Positions 8,348 to 17,670 of a stretch of DNA of 64,000 bases are shown in pieces; within the stretch, counting starts at the first letter, position 1, and each line of letters opens with the position of its first letter. The notes beneath the pieces are model-generated. The model was not told the origin of the DNA, did not search any database, and saw only the letters and a list, made by a program, of their open reading frames with translations. The stretch comes from Fictibacillus nanhaiensis. GTDB lineage: Bacteria > Bacillota > Bacilli > Bacillales > Fictibacillaceae. The stretch is from contig NZ_JAHVJO010000005.1 of NCBI RefSeq assembly GCF_019801215.1, positions 21,253 to 85,252 on the forward strand, read 5' to 3'. Both the position numbers and the translations under genes were made by a program.

Positions 8348-9373
8348 CTATAAAATCAGATTCATATCACCAAATTCATGCCACAAGTACCGCTGATCAA
8401 TCGCGTCTTTATATGCTCTGTACAGCTTATCACTATCAATAAAGGCTGATAAAAGCTGGAGATGACTGGCCTCAGGTTCATGCATCCCCGTAATCAAGCC
8501 ATCACAAGCTCGCAGTTTCGTATCTTCTGTAATATAAAGATTCGTCCATCCGGATGCGGGTTGAACATCGCCATTCTCGAGAGCTGCTGTTTCAAGTGCT
8601 CGAACAACAGTTGTCCCTACAGCAATTACGCGTCCACCTGTTTTCTTTGTTTCCCGAATCATATCTGCGGTCTTAGTTGGCACTTCATAGTTTTCAAAAT
8701 TTTTGTCAGGTCCTTTATGCCACTTATCATCAAGCAAATAACTTAACCCTGTATGAAGTGTGATATAAGCAATACGGACTCCTTTTCTTTGTAATTGAAA
8801 AAGAAGTTCCCAGCTGAAAGCACGGCCCGCTGATGGCATTTCAACGGACCCTGGAATGGTTGCAAAAACAGTCTGATAGTAATCTAGGTTCCAAGGCTCT
8901 TTGATGTACTCATACCTCACTGGCTCTCCTAAATGATAAATTTGGTTATAAAGAGATGAACAACAAAGGTTAAATGCTAATTCAACAATTGGGGATTCCG
9001 TTGATGCGTGAACAACCGCAGCGGTAAGAGTGGGTGAAAAACGAATTACATCTCCCTTAAGTAAATGACCTGCTACAGGAAGTGCTTCCCAAGTGGATTC
9101 ATTTTTTCTGTGTGCAAGCCTTATCTCTACTTCGGTGCCGTCAGCTTCTCTTCTACTCTTCAACACGGCCGGCACAGTACGACTAGCGTTCAATACAAGC
9201 AAATCGCCTTTTTTTAAATAACGATGTAGGTGGTAAAACTGCGTGTGCTCTGTATGACCTGTCGTTTTATGAAGGACCATCATCTTTACGTAATCTCTCC
9301 GAATGCCCCTGCGCTCTGGTGGTTCTTTCGCGTTCAAATTCTCTGGAAGTTCAAACTTCATGGCGGGTTTCAT
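8348..9373 (-). CDS. queA: S-adenosylmethionine:tRNA ribosyltransferase-isomerase
   Basis: 341 residues matching QueA: FELPENLNAKEPPERRGIRRDYVKMMVL at the N-terminus, GDLLVLNASRTVPA, GSVEMPSAGRAFSW, THLGLS-like LHTGLSYL, and GGRVIAVGTTVVRALE followed by TNLYITEDTKLRACDGLITG. It transfers the ribosyl group of SAM to preQ1 at the tRNA wobble position, forming epoxyqueuosine. The start codon overlaps the stop of the upstream SDR gene (TGATG), with AGGGGAGTGG as ribosome-binding site, so the pair is coupled. It is not in the usual ruvB-queA-tgt order, which makes it a possible QueA paralogue. Confidence 0.85.
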   Translation of the reverse strand: MKPAMKFELPENLNAKEPPERRGIRRDYVKMMVLHKTTGHTEHTQFYHLHRYLKKGDLLVLNASRTVPAVLKSRREADGTEVEIRLAHRKNESTWEALPVAGHLLKGDVIRFSPTLTAAVVHASTESPIVELAFNLCCSSLYNQIYHLGEPVRYEYIKEPWNLDYYQTVFATIPGSVEMPSAGRAFSWELLFQLQRKGVRIAYITLHTGLSYLLDDKWHKGPDKNFENYEVPTKTADMIRETKKTGGRVIAVGTTVVRALETAALENGDVQPASGWTNLYITEDTKLRACDGLITGMHEPEASHLQLLSAFIDSDKLYRAYKDAIDQRYLWHEFGDMNLIL

Positions 9374-10098
9374 CAGTATCCACTCCCCTCAAGTTGAAAC
9401 TCGTGTGCTTGAAATCGCTTCCCAGTAACGTCTTTTGAAGCGTCAGAAGCTAAGTATCCAAATACGGCTGTAATCTCCTCAGGCTTTGCGATCTCATAAT
9501 CACGGTCTGGTACAGCTAAAGCATGCATATCTGTATCCATCTCGCCAGGATCTACCATGTTTACACGAACTCCCGATTCACTCACTTCATCTGCCCAAGT
9601 TTCTGTAAGCCCTTCAAGTGCGAATTTAGAGATTCCGTACGCGCCCCATCCTGCATAACCCGTTGCACCCGCTTCAGATGTGATGTTAATGATGCTGCCC
9701 TGCTGTTTTTGGAGCATGACCGGCAACACTCTTCTTGTAACGAGGAATGGCCCTATCGTGTTCACACGCAAAACTTCCTCAAAATCCTGCTCTGGATAAT
9801 CTAGTAGGAACGGCATTGGACTAGGCCCCAAGATCGATGCGTTATTGATTAGCACATCAATCTTGCCATAGTACTCTTCAGTCAGCGCAACGAAACGTTC
9901 AACATCTTTTGTTTTGGACATATCCGCACTCAATGCTAAAACATCTGCACCGAGCTGTTCTGCTTCTTTTTGCACCTCTTCAATAGCAGTTTCATTCCTG
10001 GCACAGATTGCTAAGTTAAATCCTTCTTTGGCAAAATAAAGCGAAAGCGCTTTCCCTAATCCTTTTGAGGCCCCAGTTATCATTACAACTTTTTTCAT
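9373..10098 (-). CDS. short-chain dehydrogenase/reductase
   Basis: Classical SDR: TGASKGLG nucleotide-binding motif near the N-terminus, NNASILG, catalytic Ser in NITSEAGATGYAGWG, YGISK with Tyr and Lys, and a VNMVDPGEMDTDM tail. It is an NAD(P)-dependent oxidoreductase of about 241 residues; the substrate is unknown. The start at 10098 (MKKVVMITG) gives the GGAGGAGG site a 7-bp spacing, whereas the ATG two codons earlier overlaps it. It is coupled to queA by an overlapping stop/start. Confidence 0.87.
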   Translation of the reverse strand: MKKVVMITGASKGLGKALSLYFAKEGFNLAICARNETAIEEVQKEAEQLGADVLALSADMSKTKDVERFVALTEEYYGKIDVLINNASILGPSPMPFLLDYPEQDFEEVLRVNTIGPFLVTRRVLPVMLQKQQGSIINITSEAGATGYAGWGAYGISKFALEGLTETWADEVSESGVRVNMVDPGEMDTDMHALAVPDRDYEIAKPEEITAVFGYLASDASKDVTGKRFQAHEFQLEGSGY

Positions 10099-10243
10099 GT
10101 TCATTTCCTCCTCCAATTTTGGCAGTTTCTTTATCATACACTTTTTATACTTTTTTGTTTACTAAGTATTTTAATTATAGTTCTCTTTATTTTCTTCCGT
10201 CAACGCCTTTGTGTCAGAAATCTTTCGACAAACCTTTTGCACA

Positions 10244-10271
10244 ACAAAAAACCCTTGCCTCAGCAAGGGTT
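10244..10271 (-). terminator. terminator of uvsE
   Basis: Hairpin AACCCTTGC/GCAAGGGTT with a 4-base loop, followed leftward by a U-tract. Confidence 0.85.
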
Positions 10272-11236
10272 CACTTCAATTTAAAAGAAGCTTCATCAAT
10301 GATTTCAACATCTGACCGTTCTTTGATTTCTCTCATGAGCTGAAAAAGGGCTAAATCCTTTTTCTTCGATTCAATCATACAATCAATTTGGTCTACGCTT
10401 CCCTTTACTTCTTGTAAAAAATCAAAAAACATATTCACATCTACAAAATCAGCATGGTTCCGAAACTGTTTCTCATTTTTAGGACTCGAGATGTGCATTT
10501 TTAATGGCAAAGGCGATTCTTTCCACGATTCTACTACTCTAGGCCAGTGCTGTACCCAGTTTTCATCTTGATGAAAAGCAAGATGATGGTGGTAATCAAA
10601 TACGAGCGGGATCTGTAATTTTTCACACAAATAGAGTGCATCACCCATTGTAAAAGAGGTATCATCATTTTCTAGCATGATCATTTTCTGAATGGGTACT
10701 GGCACATGTCCCCAGTTTTGAACAAACCGTTCTAATGCTACGTCTGTCTCTTTATAGTTGCCTCCAACATGCATCACGCACCTATGCATCGTGTCGATCC
10801 CCATATTTTTCAGCAGCTTATAATGCATTTGCAAGGTTTTTAAAGAGTTCTTCAGCACTTCTTTTTTAGGGGAATTGATCAACACAAAATGGTCGGGATG
10901 AAAATCAAGCCTCATGTTATGTTTCTTCGCAAACTCTCCCATCTCATATAAGGCATCGGTAAGTGGGCGAATATAATCCCAATCAAGCAGTTCCCCGTGA
11001 TTAGCCAGTGGAACAAGTCTTGATGTCATCCGATAAAACGTAATATCATGAGCAATGGCATGCTTCATAACCCGCATCGTATTCGTGACATTCGCAAGCG
11101 AGATTCGTTCTAGCTTCCGCAGTCCCGCTTCCCTGTTTTGAAGTTTGCTGAATTGTGCGTATGTCATAGTCTTTGAAGGTGAAGCATTCTGCAGTTCCAT
11201 GCTCATCGCCACAAACCCAAGTTTGATAATGGTCAT
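10271..11236 (-). CDS. uvsE: UV damage endonuclease
   Basis: About 321 residues. The UvsE TIM-barrel pattern is present: MTIIKLGFVAMS, FYRMTSRLVPLANHGE, DFHPDHFVLINSP, CVMHVGGNYKET, MLENDDTSFT, VFDYHHHLA and KMHISSPK, giving the His, Asp and Glu metal ligands. It nicks DNA 5' to cyclobutane dimers and 6-4 photoproducts, and in Bacillus acts in spore and UV repair. The start at 11236 follows GGGGTG; an earlier in-frame start at 11269 lacks a site. A single gene with its own terminator. Confidence 0.9.
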   Translation of the reverse strand: MTIIKLGFVAMSMELQNASPSKTMTYAQFSKLQNREAGLRKLERISLANVTNTMRVMKHAIAHDITFYRMTSRLVPLANHGELLDWDYIRPLTDALYEMGEFAKKHNMRLDFHPDHFVLINSPKKEVLKNSLKTLQMHYKLLKNMGIDTMHRCVMHVGGNYKETDVALERFVQNWGHVPVPIQKMIMLENDDTSFTMGDALYLCEKLQIPLVFDYHHHLAFHQDENWVQHWPRVVESWKESPLPLKMHISSPKNEKQFRNHADFVDVNMFFDFLQEVKGSVDQIDCMIESKKKDLALFQLMREIKERSDVEIIDEASFKLK

Positions 11237-11325
11237 CTGTACACCCCGTTTCACTAACAGTATGACCACATGATGAGAAGATCTAACCTTTTCCCCACAA
11301 AAAGAGAGTTATAAGGATTGCCATT

Positions 11326-11619
11326 TTAATGAAAGAGCTCTAACCATTTTGGATAATCAAACTGGCCATCTGAAATACGAAAGAACTGTCCTAGGATGCC
11401 TAGATGTGTTATACCGTTTTCATTGGCTATAAAAGTGGTGTACGTTGAGAAAAAATAGAAGTCAATTCTCTCTAATTTATAGTATTTTTTGAGATTTTTA
11501 TCCGATTTTTCCATCTCAGTTAAGAAAACAGCTTCGTAGTCTTTCTCTGATGGATTGGTTATAACCAAAATAGCGGTAATTACAAGCAGTAGACCGATCA
11601 TAAACCATTTTTTCTTCAT
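11326..11619 (-). CDS. small secreted or membrane-anchored protein (DUF4359-like)
   Basis: 97 residues: KKK, one hydrophobic segment (residues about 5-21) and then TNPSEKDYEAVF, followed by a compact domain ending GQFFRISDG. The TM plus TNPS start is typical of small Bacillaceae DUF4359-like proteins of unknown role. The ribosome-binding site is GAGAGGG upstream of ATG at 11619. Function unknown. Confidence 0.6.
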   Translation of the reverse strand: MKKKWFMIGLLLVITAILVITNPSEKDYEAVFLTEMEKSDKNLKKYYKLERIDFYFFSTYTTFIANENGITHLGILGQFFRISDGQFDYPKWLELFH

Positions 11620-11717
11620 TCGGTTACCCTCTCTCTACTTAAATGGACCATCAGAGTGACTTTAATTTAACCGTATATCTTTTGAATCCACAAAATTTTA
11701 TAGCTAAATCCGAAATT

Positions 11718-11780
11718 ATTGCCCCTCAATCCAGAAATATTGTCCTTCAATCCAGAAATATTGTACTTCAATCCAGAAAT
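11718..11780. repeat. three tandem 21-bp repeats
   Basis: Three consecutive 21-bp units (11718-11738, 11739-11759, 11760-11780) share TCAATCCAGAAAT at the end and ATTG at the start, differing at only a few positions. A degenerate fourth copy may precede them. They occupy the noncoding space (11620-11865) between two genes. The open frame through them is a by-product. Confidence 0.85.
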
Positions 11781-11865
11781 TTTTTGGATTTATCAACGAG
11801 TCTACATATTTCGACTTTTTTCGCCACTAACTTCATAGTTAATCATTTCATATATATTATAAAAG

Positions 11866-11896
11866 AACACCCTAGTACATATCACACTAGGGTGTT
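11866..11896. terminator. terminator of the RND pump gene
   Basis: Stem AACACCCTAGT / ACTAGGGTGTT, 11 bp perfect. Leftward reading ends in a T-rich tract. Confidence 0.8.
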
Positions 11897-11912
11897 TCTC
11901 CATCTCAACGAA

Positions 11913-14900
11913 TTAAGCTGCTTCTGTTGTCTGCTTTTTATTTTTACGTTTAAACAAGTTTCCAATGTTCGCTAGCATTTCATAGATAACGGGTACAACG
12001 ACCAATGTTAACAAGGTTGAAACTGATAAACCGCCAATTACAACGATTGCTAAGCTTTTTGACACAAGACTCCCGCTTTCTCCGCCAAACATTAACGGAA
12101 TCATCGCACAGATCGTCGCAACGGCTGTCATTAGTATTGGACGAAGACGAGTAGATCCCGCTTCAAGAATGGAATCTCGGACATCCATACCTTTTTCACG
12201 CTGTTGCTGAACACGGTCAATAAATACGATCGCGTTCGTTACAACAATACCAATTAGCATTAGTGCCCCAATGAGTGACGAGATATCCACAGGAATACGC
12301 GAGATAACAAGCGCAAGGATTGCACCCACTGCAGCAAGGGGCAAGGAGAATAGAATAGCAAATGGCGCGCGTGCCTGACCAAATGTGACAACCATGATCA
12401 AGTAAACAATAAGTATCGCTGCACCCATTGTCATAAACAGATCCATGAATTGTTCGTTCATCTCTTCACCAGCGCCACCAAGCGCTACCGAAACGCCTGC
12501 TGGTTTTTCGATTCCTTTGAGAATGTTACTTACATCCATATTTACTTTTTTCACGTTTTTATCGGTTATGATTCCAGTGACTTGCAAATATTCCTTGCCA
12601 TCTTTTCGGAACACTTGTGCTTTTGCTGGCTGCAAGTTTAGAGCTGCTATATCCTTTAAAGCAACAGGTCCTTTTACAGGGGAAAAAATGATTGTATTCA
12701 ATAAGTCGTCACGATCTTTAACATCACTTAAGTCGTAGCTCATCATCACTGGCAGTCTTACACCATCTAGTGAAATCTGGCCGACTGGACTTTTTCCGGT
12801 TAATCCTCTAACTTGCTGAGCAATATCAGCTGGAGTTAATCCCGCTTCTTGTGCTTTCGTTTGGTCAACATTCAGTACCCATTCATTCTTTAGATCTTCG
12901 TTGTTAGATTGGACATTCTCCAATCCTTTAACCTCTTTTAATTCTGAAGTTAGCTTTTCAGCCATCGGGCCAAGATCAGCTAGTTTTTGAGCTGTAATGT
13001 TCAACGTAATAACATCTGAACTTCCACCCATCATGCTTGCCATTCCTGCTGAAATGGTTGCTGGGGCATACTCTTTTTCAAATGCTTTTATGTCTTCGAT
13101 AAACTTTTGTGTGTCAGCGCCTTTTTCCATTTTTGCTACAAGGATCGCCACATTGTTTCCTTGTGCAGCTCCCCACTGTGCCATTTCACTAGATACCCCT
13201 ACTTGCGAGTAACTAGATGCAACACCATTATAGTTAATTATGTTTTCTTCTAATTTGTAAGTCCCCGTCTTTACATCTTCGAAAGAGGTGTCTTCTGGAT
13301 ATTCAATTTTTACATTTACGATGCTCTCATCTGCTGAAGCCATAGACCCTGCTGGCATCACCACATATAGTGCGATAGAGCCCGCAAATAAGACGATACA
13401 CAGTCCGCTGACGATCCATTTATGGTTCAACGACCAATTCAAGATGTTTAAATAGCGTCTAGGTGGCTTCTGTGTTGTTTCTTTCATGTTCTTTAGCATT
13501 CTGTAACTCATTAACGGTACAACCGTAAGTGCAACGAGTAACGACGCTAGAAGGGAGTAGACCATTGTTAAAGCAAACGGCAAGAAAAAGACGCCAAGTG
13601 CTCCTTCAACAAGACCAACTGGTAAAAATACAGCGATTGTTGTAATGGTTGATGAGGTAATCGCTTTAGCTACTTCACCAACTGAATCCACAATTAATTC
13701 TTTAGATCGTTCTCCCGTTTGTAATCGGCGGAAAATATTCTCGATTACGACGATACTATCATCCACAAGCCTACCTACAGCTACTGCCAGGCCTCCAAGC
13801 GTTAAAACGTTTAACGTAATACCTGACTGATGCAATAAGAACAACGTCAAACAAATGGAGAGCGGTATGCTGATTACCGCGATAACCGTTGATTTGAAAT
13901 GACGCAGGAATAGCAAGATAACTACTGAAGCAAATAATGCTCCTAACGCTACTTCTTTTGCCATACTCATAACAGAATCATAAACAGAATCAGATGTGGC
14001 ATAAAAGACCGTCAGTTTAAAGTCATTTCCATACTGCTTATTGATTTCTTTCATCTTTTTGCGCACTTCGTCTCCAATTTGAACAGCGTTTGCACTTGCT
14101 TCTTTTGTTACTGATAAATACATTGCATCTTTTCCATCTACATGTGTAACGGAATCCAGACGTTGCTCATCCTTCAGTTCAGCTATATCTTTTAATACAA
14201 CTCCTGGTGCAACAATAATATTTTTCCAAGCTTCTAAGTCTTTCATTTCACCTAAGACTCGCAGCGTATTCGTTTTTTCCTCAAGAGACACGTTACCTGC
14301 CGGGAGTGAGACATCTTTCCCTTGAAGTGCCGCCATTATCTGAGGAGCTGTTACTTTTTTCTCAAGAAGTTTTTTTTGATTTAGTCTTAACGTGATCTCA
14401 CGTGTCGCCTTCCCATATAAACCAATATCAGAAACCCCTTCCACGCCTTCAAGTTGTGGAATGACCGCTTCTTCAATAAGCTTATAATCTTCCGTTGTAA
14501 AAGCACTATCCTTGTTAACCGTCAAGTCCATAATGGGAATCATAGACGTATTTAACTGGATTACATACGGTTTGTTTACTCCTTCTGGTAATGGAAAGTT
14601 ATTCGTTTTTCGCTCTACCTCAGCAGTTACTTCTTTCATGTCTGAATCCATATTAAAGGATAAGTCTATTTTTGAAATACCCTGACCAGAAACGGATTTT
14701 ACAGATTCAACACCTTTTACGTTACGGAGCTCTTGTTCCATCGGCTCTGTAATTGTAGCAGTCATCGTTTCTGAATCCATGCCTTCTGCAAGTGTGGTTA
14801 CGGTAACCATTGGATTATCAATGCTCGGTAAAAACTCCATCGGTAAGCGCTGTCCTGCGTAAACCCCTAACGCAGAAATCAACAAACACATAATCACGAT

Positions 14901-14942
14901 GGCTGAGCGGTTTTTTAACGAAAACCAAGTTAATTTCAACAT
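11913..14942 (-). CDS. RND-family efflux permease (SwrC/YerP, AcrB-like)
   Basis: About 1009 residues with the two-fold RND plan: a TM helix at the N-terminus (IVIMCLLISALGVYAG), a large extracytoplasmic loop, TM helices around residues 330-530, then the same again in the second half. The helix-4 proton-relay region AVGRLVDDSIVVIENI has the Asp pair typical of hydrophobe/amphiphile exporters. SwrC homologues export surfactin-like lipopeptides and biocides and work without an outer-membrane channel in Gram-positives. The start at 14942 (MLKLTWFSL) follows GGAGG; the longer frame to 15038 lacks a site. No adaptor gene lies next to it. Confidence 0.9.
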   Translation of the reverse strand: MLKLTWFSLKNRSAIVIMCLLISALGVYAGQRLPMEFLPSIDNPMVTVTTLAEGMDSETMTATITEPMEQELRNVKGVESVKSVSGQGISKIDLSFNMDSDMKEVTAEVERKTNNFPLPEGVNKPYVIQLNTSMIPIMDLTVNKDSAFTTEDYKLIEEAVIPQLEGVEGVSDIGLYGKATREITLRLNQKKLLEKKVTAPQIMAALQGKDVSLPAGNVSLEEKTNTLRVLGEMKDLEAWKNIIVAPGVVLKDIAELKDEQRLDSVTHVDGKDAMYLSVTKEASANAVQIGDEVRKKMKEINKQYGNDFKLTVFYATSDSVYDSVMSMAKEVALGALFASVVILLFLRHFKSTVIAVISIPLSICLTLFLLHQSGITLNVLTLGGLAVAVGRLVDDSIVVIENIFRRLQTGERSKELIVDSVGEVAKAITSSTITTIAVFLPVGLVEGALGVFFLPFALTMVYSLLASLLVALTVVPLMSYRMLKNMKETTQKPPRRYLNILNWSLNHKWIVSGLCIVLFAGSIALYVVMPAGSMASADESIVNVKIEYPEDTSFEDVKTGTYKLEENIINYNGVASSYSQVGVSSEMAQWGAAQGNNVAILVAKMEKGADTQKFIEDIKAFEKEYAPATISAGMASMMGGSSDVITLNITAQKLADLGPMAEKLTSELKEVKGLENVQSNNEDLKNEWVLNVDQTKAQEAGLTPADIAQQVRGLTGKSPVGQISLDGVRLPVMMSYDLSDVKDRDDLLNTIIFSPVKGPVALKDIAALNLQPAKAQVFRKDGKEYLQVTGIITDKNVKKVNMDVSNILKGIEKPAGVSVALGGAGEEMNEQFMDLFMTMGAAILIVYLIMVVTFGQARAPFAILFSLPLAAVGAILALVISRIPVDISSLIGALMLIGIVVTNAIVFIDRVQQQREKGMDVRDSILEAGSTRLRPILMTAVATICAMIPLMFGGESGSLVSKSLAIVVIGGLSVSTLLTLVVVPVIYEMLANIGNLFKRKNKKQTTEAA

Positions 14943-15133
14943 TTCCCTGCCTCCAACCCTCTTAGCCTCATTAATACAAAAGGCGTATTTTTTATAGAAC
15001 ACACGGTGTATTTTAGTATGTTTAATTGGTAAAAACAAGTAATATTTATAAAAAATACCAAATTTTATATATTTAAACGTGATACAATAGATAACCGTAT
15101 GTACAACCTTTCTTGTTTATTCTTATTCTTCAT

Positions 15134-15165
15134 AAAAAAACTGCCCTCATCTTGACTGAGGACAG
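15134..15165 (-). terminator. terminator of NlpC/P60-like gene
   Basis: Hairpin CTGCCCTCA / TGAGGACAG with one wobble, followed leftward by seven T. Confidence 0.8.
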
Positions 15166-15183
15166 CTTGCAAATCTATTTTAT

Positions 15184-15642
15184 TTAGGGCAGGTAACGGC
15201 GTGCCCCGGCATATCTGTCTTTCCAATACTTTGAATGTAGCGATTGGATGCGCACACCCTTTGTTGTACTCGCGATAAATTCTCCGTTTCCAAGATAAAT
15301 ACCAACAAAAGAGACGTTTTTACCGCTTGTTTTAAAGAAAACAAGATCTCCTAATTTTTCTTTGCCTTTTGAAACGGATGCTCCGCCTTTATATTGTTCA
15401 GCGGATGTTCTTGGAATGTTTTTCTTCACTACCGTTGTCTTATAGATATAGTGTGTGAAACCGGATGCATCAAACCCATTTGGTGATGTTCCACCCCATT
15501 TGAATGGAGTACCCACATAGAGTTTGGCTGTTTCTGTTACTTCTTGGTCGTAGGATGGAGAAGCATTTGCCACTGTAACACCGCCTAGCATCAACATTGC
15601 AGCAAGCCCTAATGAAACAAATGCGAATAAAATACGTTTCAT
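15184..15642 (-). CDS. secreted NlpC/P60-fold protein lacking the catalytic Cys and His
   Basis: A Sec signal peptide (MKRILFAF to VANAS, cleavage about residue 28) is followed by one NlpC/P60 domain: YVGTPFKWGGTSPNGFDASGFTHYIY, GDLVFFK and VSFVGIYLGNGEFI. In active D,L-endopeptidases the first motif reads FDCSGF and the later motif has VSHVGIY. Here Cys is Ala and His is Phe, so the hydrolase should be inactive while the fold is intact. A role as wall-binding pseudoenzyme or inhibitor is an inference. The start at 15642 has GAGAGGATG upstream. No other domains (SH3b, LysM) are present. Confidence 0.85.
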   Translation of the reverse strand: MKRILFAFVSLGLAAMLMLGGVTVANASPSYDQEVTETAKLYVGTPFKWGGTSPNGFDASGFTHYIYKTTVVKKNIPRTSAEQYKGGASVSKGKEKLGDLVFFKTSGKNVSFVGIYLGNGEFIASTTKGVRIQSLHSKYWKDRYAGARRYLP

Positions 15643-15758
15643 AAGTGAACATCCTCTCTTAAAAAGAACATCTTTTACTCTATTAGTCGATGACGAGACT
15701 AGTAAAGTTACGATAAATCCATAAGAAAAAGACTGCAAATTGCAGCCTTTTTCGACAT

Positions 15759-16928
15759 CTATTGATAGTTAAATACATTTTGTCCTGTAATTCCTTCGAT
15801 CGGTTCATTAAGCTGATAGGGTCCAATAGAATCCAGTCCAGTATTGGTGAATTTTACAGAATTAAAATCATAGCTTTTTGCCGTTAACAATATAGCATCA
15901 ATCATCATAAGATCCTCGAAATTCTCTGCAGAGAGCTTGAAAGAGTCTGGGAATGTTATTTCAACTGAATGCTCTCCTGTTTTCTTCACTTCAAGCTGTA
16001 AATCTTTCGGTAAAAACGGCTTTAACCCCCGCTCTTGTTCCTCATCCATAACATCAAGCGCATCATCCAATTCCTTTGGCAGATCAGAAGCTTTTCGTCC
16101 AGTTGAAAAAAGACTAACGATAAAAACATCTGTACTTTCCGTATCAAACCGGTAATGAGGTGCTCCTGGTACTTTGAGGTCCCAATCTTTTACTACACCA
16201 TAATTTGAAAAATCATATCCAGCTTTTCCATTTGTTCTAAATTCCACTCTATCCTTCTGATTTTCGTTCGAGAAGGTTAACGCAATCAGGTTTTTGAGCA
16301 ATGGTTCTTCAGATTCATATATAGAACCTGCTGGCCAGTCAATGATTACTGTCTCTTCTTCCTCAGTAATCGTTGCACGCTGAAGCGGACTACCAGAAAG
16401 ACCCGCTGCTAGAGGATCAAACTTTTTTATTTGTTCGTTCACCTTATTTACATAATGATCCGTCTCTGTTACAAAACTAACGGGCACGACAAGCTGTGCT
16501 TGTTCATCCAGATAGCCTACCGTCACCCAATCTTGATCAATCCCGATGCTATCAAGGCTGCTTTCTTGAATTGGACTATGATAAGCAGCAGGTACAACTT
16601 TGTTTTCAGCTTTTAAACTAACACTTTCATCTGAAGCAGTTGAAGCAGCATCCATTCCTTTCGATTCTTTGTCCACATCGATGGCCACTTTGTTTTCTTG
16701 CATTTCTTTAGGCATGAGATCTGGAACAAAAACACCAAAAAGTACGAGAGCACATGCTGTGGCAAGGGCAGGCAATCCCCATACAGGAATTTTATTCACT
16801 TTCTTGTTTTTATCAACGTTTGCTTGAATGTTAAGATATAGCTCTTGTTTGGATCTCTTATCTTTAATTGGAGGCAGATTCTTTAGATGCTGCTCAATTT
16901 TCTCATCATTCCACTTAATTTGTTCCAT
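15759..16928 (-). CDS. rsiX: anti-sigma factor of SigX (RsiX)
   Basis: 389 residues, type II membrane topology: about 48 cytoplasmic residues with WNDEKIEQHLKNLPPIKDKRSKQELY, one TM helix (PALATACALVLFGVFVP), then a large extracytoplasmic part with two GerMN-like stretches. The N-terminal pattern and C-terminal LTAKSYDFNSVKFTNTG match B. subtilis RsiX. It overlaps sigX by 14 bp, with GGAGGAATTG as ribosome-binding site, so the two are made in step. It should hold SigX at the membrane until envelope stress or cationic peptides trigger release. Confidence 0.88.
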   Translation of the reverse strand: MEQIKWNDEKIEQHLKNLPPIKDKRSKQELYLNIQANVDKNKKVNKIPVWGLPALATACALVLFGVFVPDLMPKEMQENKVAIDVDKESKGMDAASTASDESVSLKAENKVVPAAYHSPIQESSLDSIGIDQDWVTVGYLDEQAQLVVPVSFVTETDHYVNKVNEQIKKFDPLAAGLSGSPLQRATITEEEETVIIDWPAGSIYESEEPLLKNLIALTFSNENQKDRVEFRTNGKAGYDFSNYGVVKDWDLKVPGAPHYRFDTESTDVFIVSLFSTGRKASDLPKELDDALDVMDEEQERGLKPFLPKDLQLEVKKTGEHSVEITFPDSFKLSAENFEDLMMIDAILLTAKSYDFNSVKFTNTGLDSIGPYQLNEPIEGITGQNVFNYQ

Positions 16929-17460
16929 CTTTCAATTCCTCCTCCAGGCCCGGTTGCTGATCCAGCCACTTGCGCAGTTCTTTTATGGCCCGGTGCTGGG
17001 TGGTCTTCACTTTACTTTCTGTCCAGCTCAAAACTTGGGCAGTCTCTGAAATGGATAAAGACTGAATGTACCTGAGCACGAGCACTTGCTGCTGATCAAG
17101 CGAGCAATGCTTCATCATGGAATATAGATCTTTCACTGACTCTTTCTTTGTAACAAGCTCTTCTGGGAGGGGATCCTGGTCTCGTAATACACTTTCACTT
17201 TCTTGAATGTCAAAAATTAAAAAGCGCTTGTTTCGCCTGGATTGTTTCCTCAACCAGTCAATGGCGACATGTCTGGCAATCGAATACAACCATGTTTTCT
17301 CAGAGCTATCTCCATTAAAATTTTCATACGCGTTTAATACCCGGATATAAACTTCCTGCACAAGGTCTTCCGCCGATTCACGGTTTCGGACCATATAAAA
17401 AAGAAATTGAAATAAGGCATGGTGATACTCATCGTATAACCGGTCAAACGTTTCTTTCAC
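16915..17460 (-). CDS. sigX: ECF sigma factor SigX
   Basis: 181 residues with region 2 (LYDEYHHALFQFLFYMVRNRESAEDLVQEVYIRV, SSEKTWLYSIARHVAIDWLRKQ) and region 4 (LSISETAQVLSWTESKVKTTQHRAIKELR), closely matching B. subtilis SigX. SigX directs genes that alter membrane and wall charge (dlt, pssA). Translation starts at GTG with GGGGG upstream. A SigX-type promoter precedes it (TGTAAC and CGAC with 16-bp spacing), consistent with autoregulation. The gene is the first of the sigX-rsiX operon. The usual resE neighbour is not seen. Confidence 0.93.
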   Translation of the reverse strand: MKETFDRLYDEYHHALFQFLFYMVRNRESAEDLVQEVYIRVLNAYENFNGDSSEKTWLYSIARHVAIDWLRKQSRRNKRFLIFDIQESESVLRDQDPLPEELVTKKESVKDLYSMMKHCSLDQQQVLVLRYIQSLSISETAQVLSWTESKVKTTQHRAIKELRKWLDQQPGLEEELKDGTN

Positions 17461-17494
17461 CTCGGAAGGCCCCCTGTCTCTCTCTATTTATGTA

Positions 17495-17520
17495 GTCGCT
17501 AATCTTTTATAAAAGTTACA
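17495..17520 (-). promoter_or_regulatory. SigX autoregulatory promoter
   Basis: Leftward -35 TGTAAC (17520-17515), 16-bp spacer, -10 CGAC (17498-17495). This matches the ECF/SigX consensus and sits about 35 bp before the sigX start. Confidence 0.8.
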
Positions 17521-17633
17521 AACGATCCTTTATACTACTAGTCTACTCCTAAATTTAACGTCCCGAAAGGACCATTTTGTCGATAATTACCAACAAAACG
17601 GTAACTCCTTAGACAAAATAAGTCATGTTAACT

Positions 17634-17662
17634 AAAAAAGACGCCGGTTTACCGACGTCTTT
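17634..17662 (-). terminator. terminator of tetR-family gene
   Basis: Hairpin AAAGACGCCGG / CCGACGTCTTT with one mismatch, followed leftward by a T-tract. Confidence 0.8.
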
Positions 17663-17670
17663 AGGAGCAG

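Noticed and set aside
11643..11975. 110-codon open frame on the + strand
   Set aside because: It is made of the 21-bp noncoding repeats, crosses a strong terminator and runs into the end of the RND gene; no ribosome-binding site.
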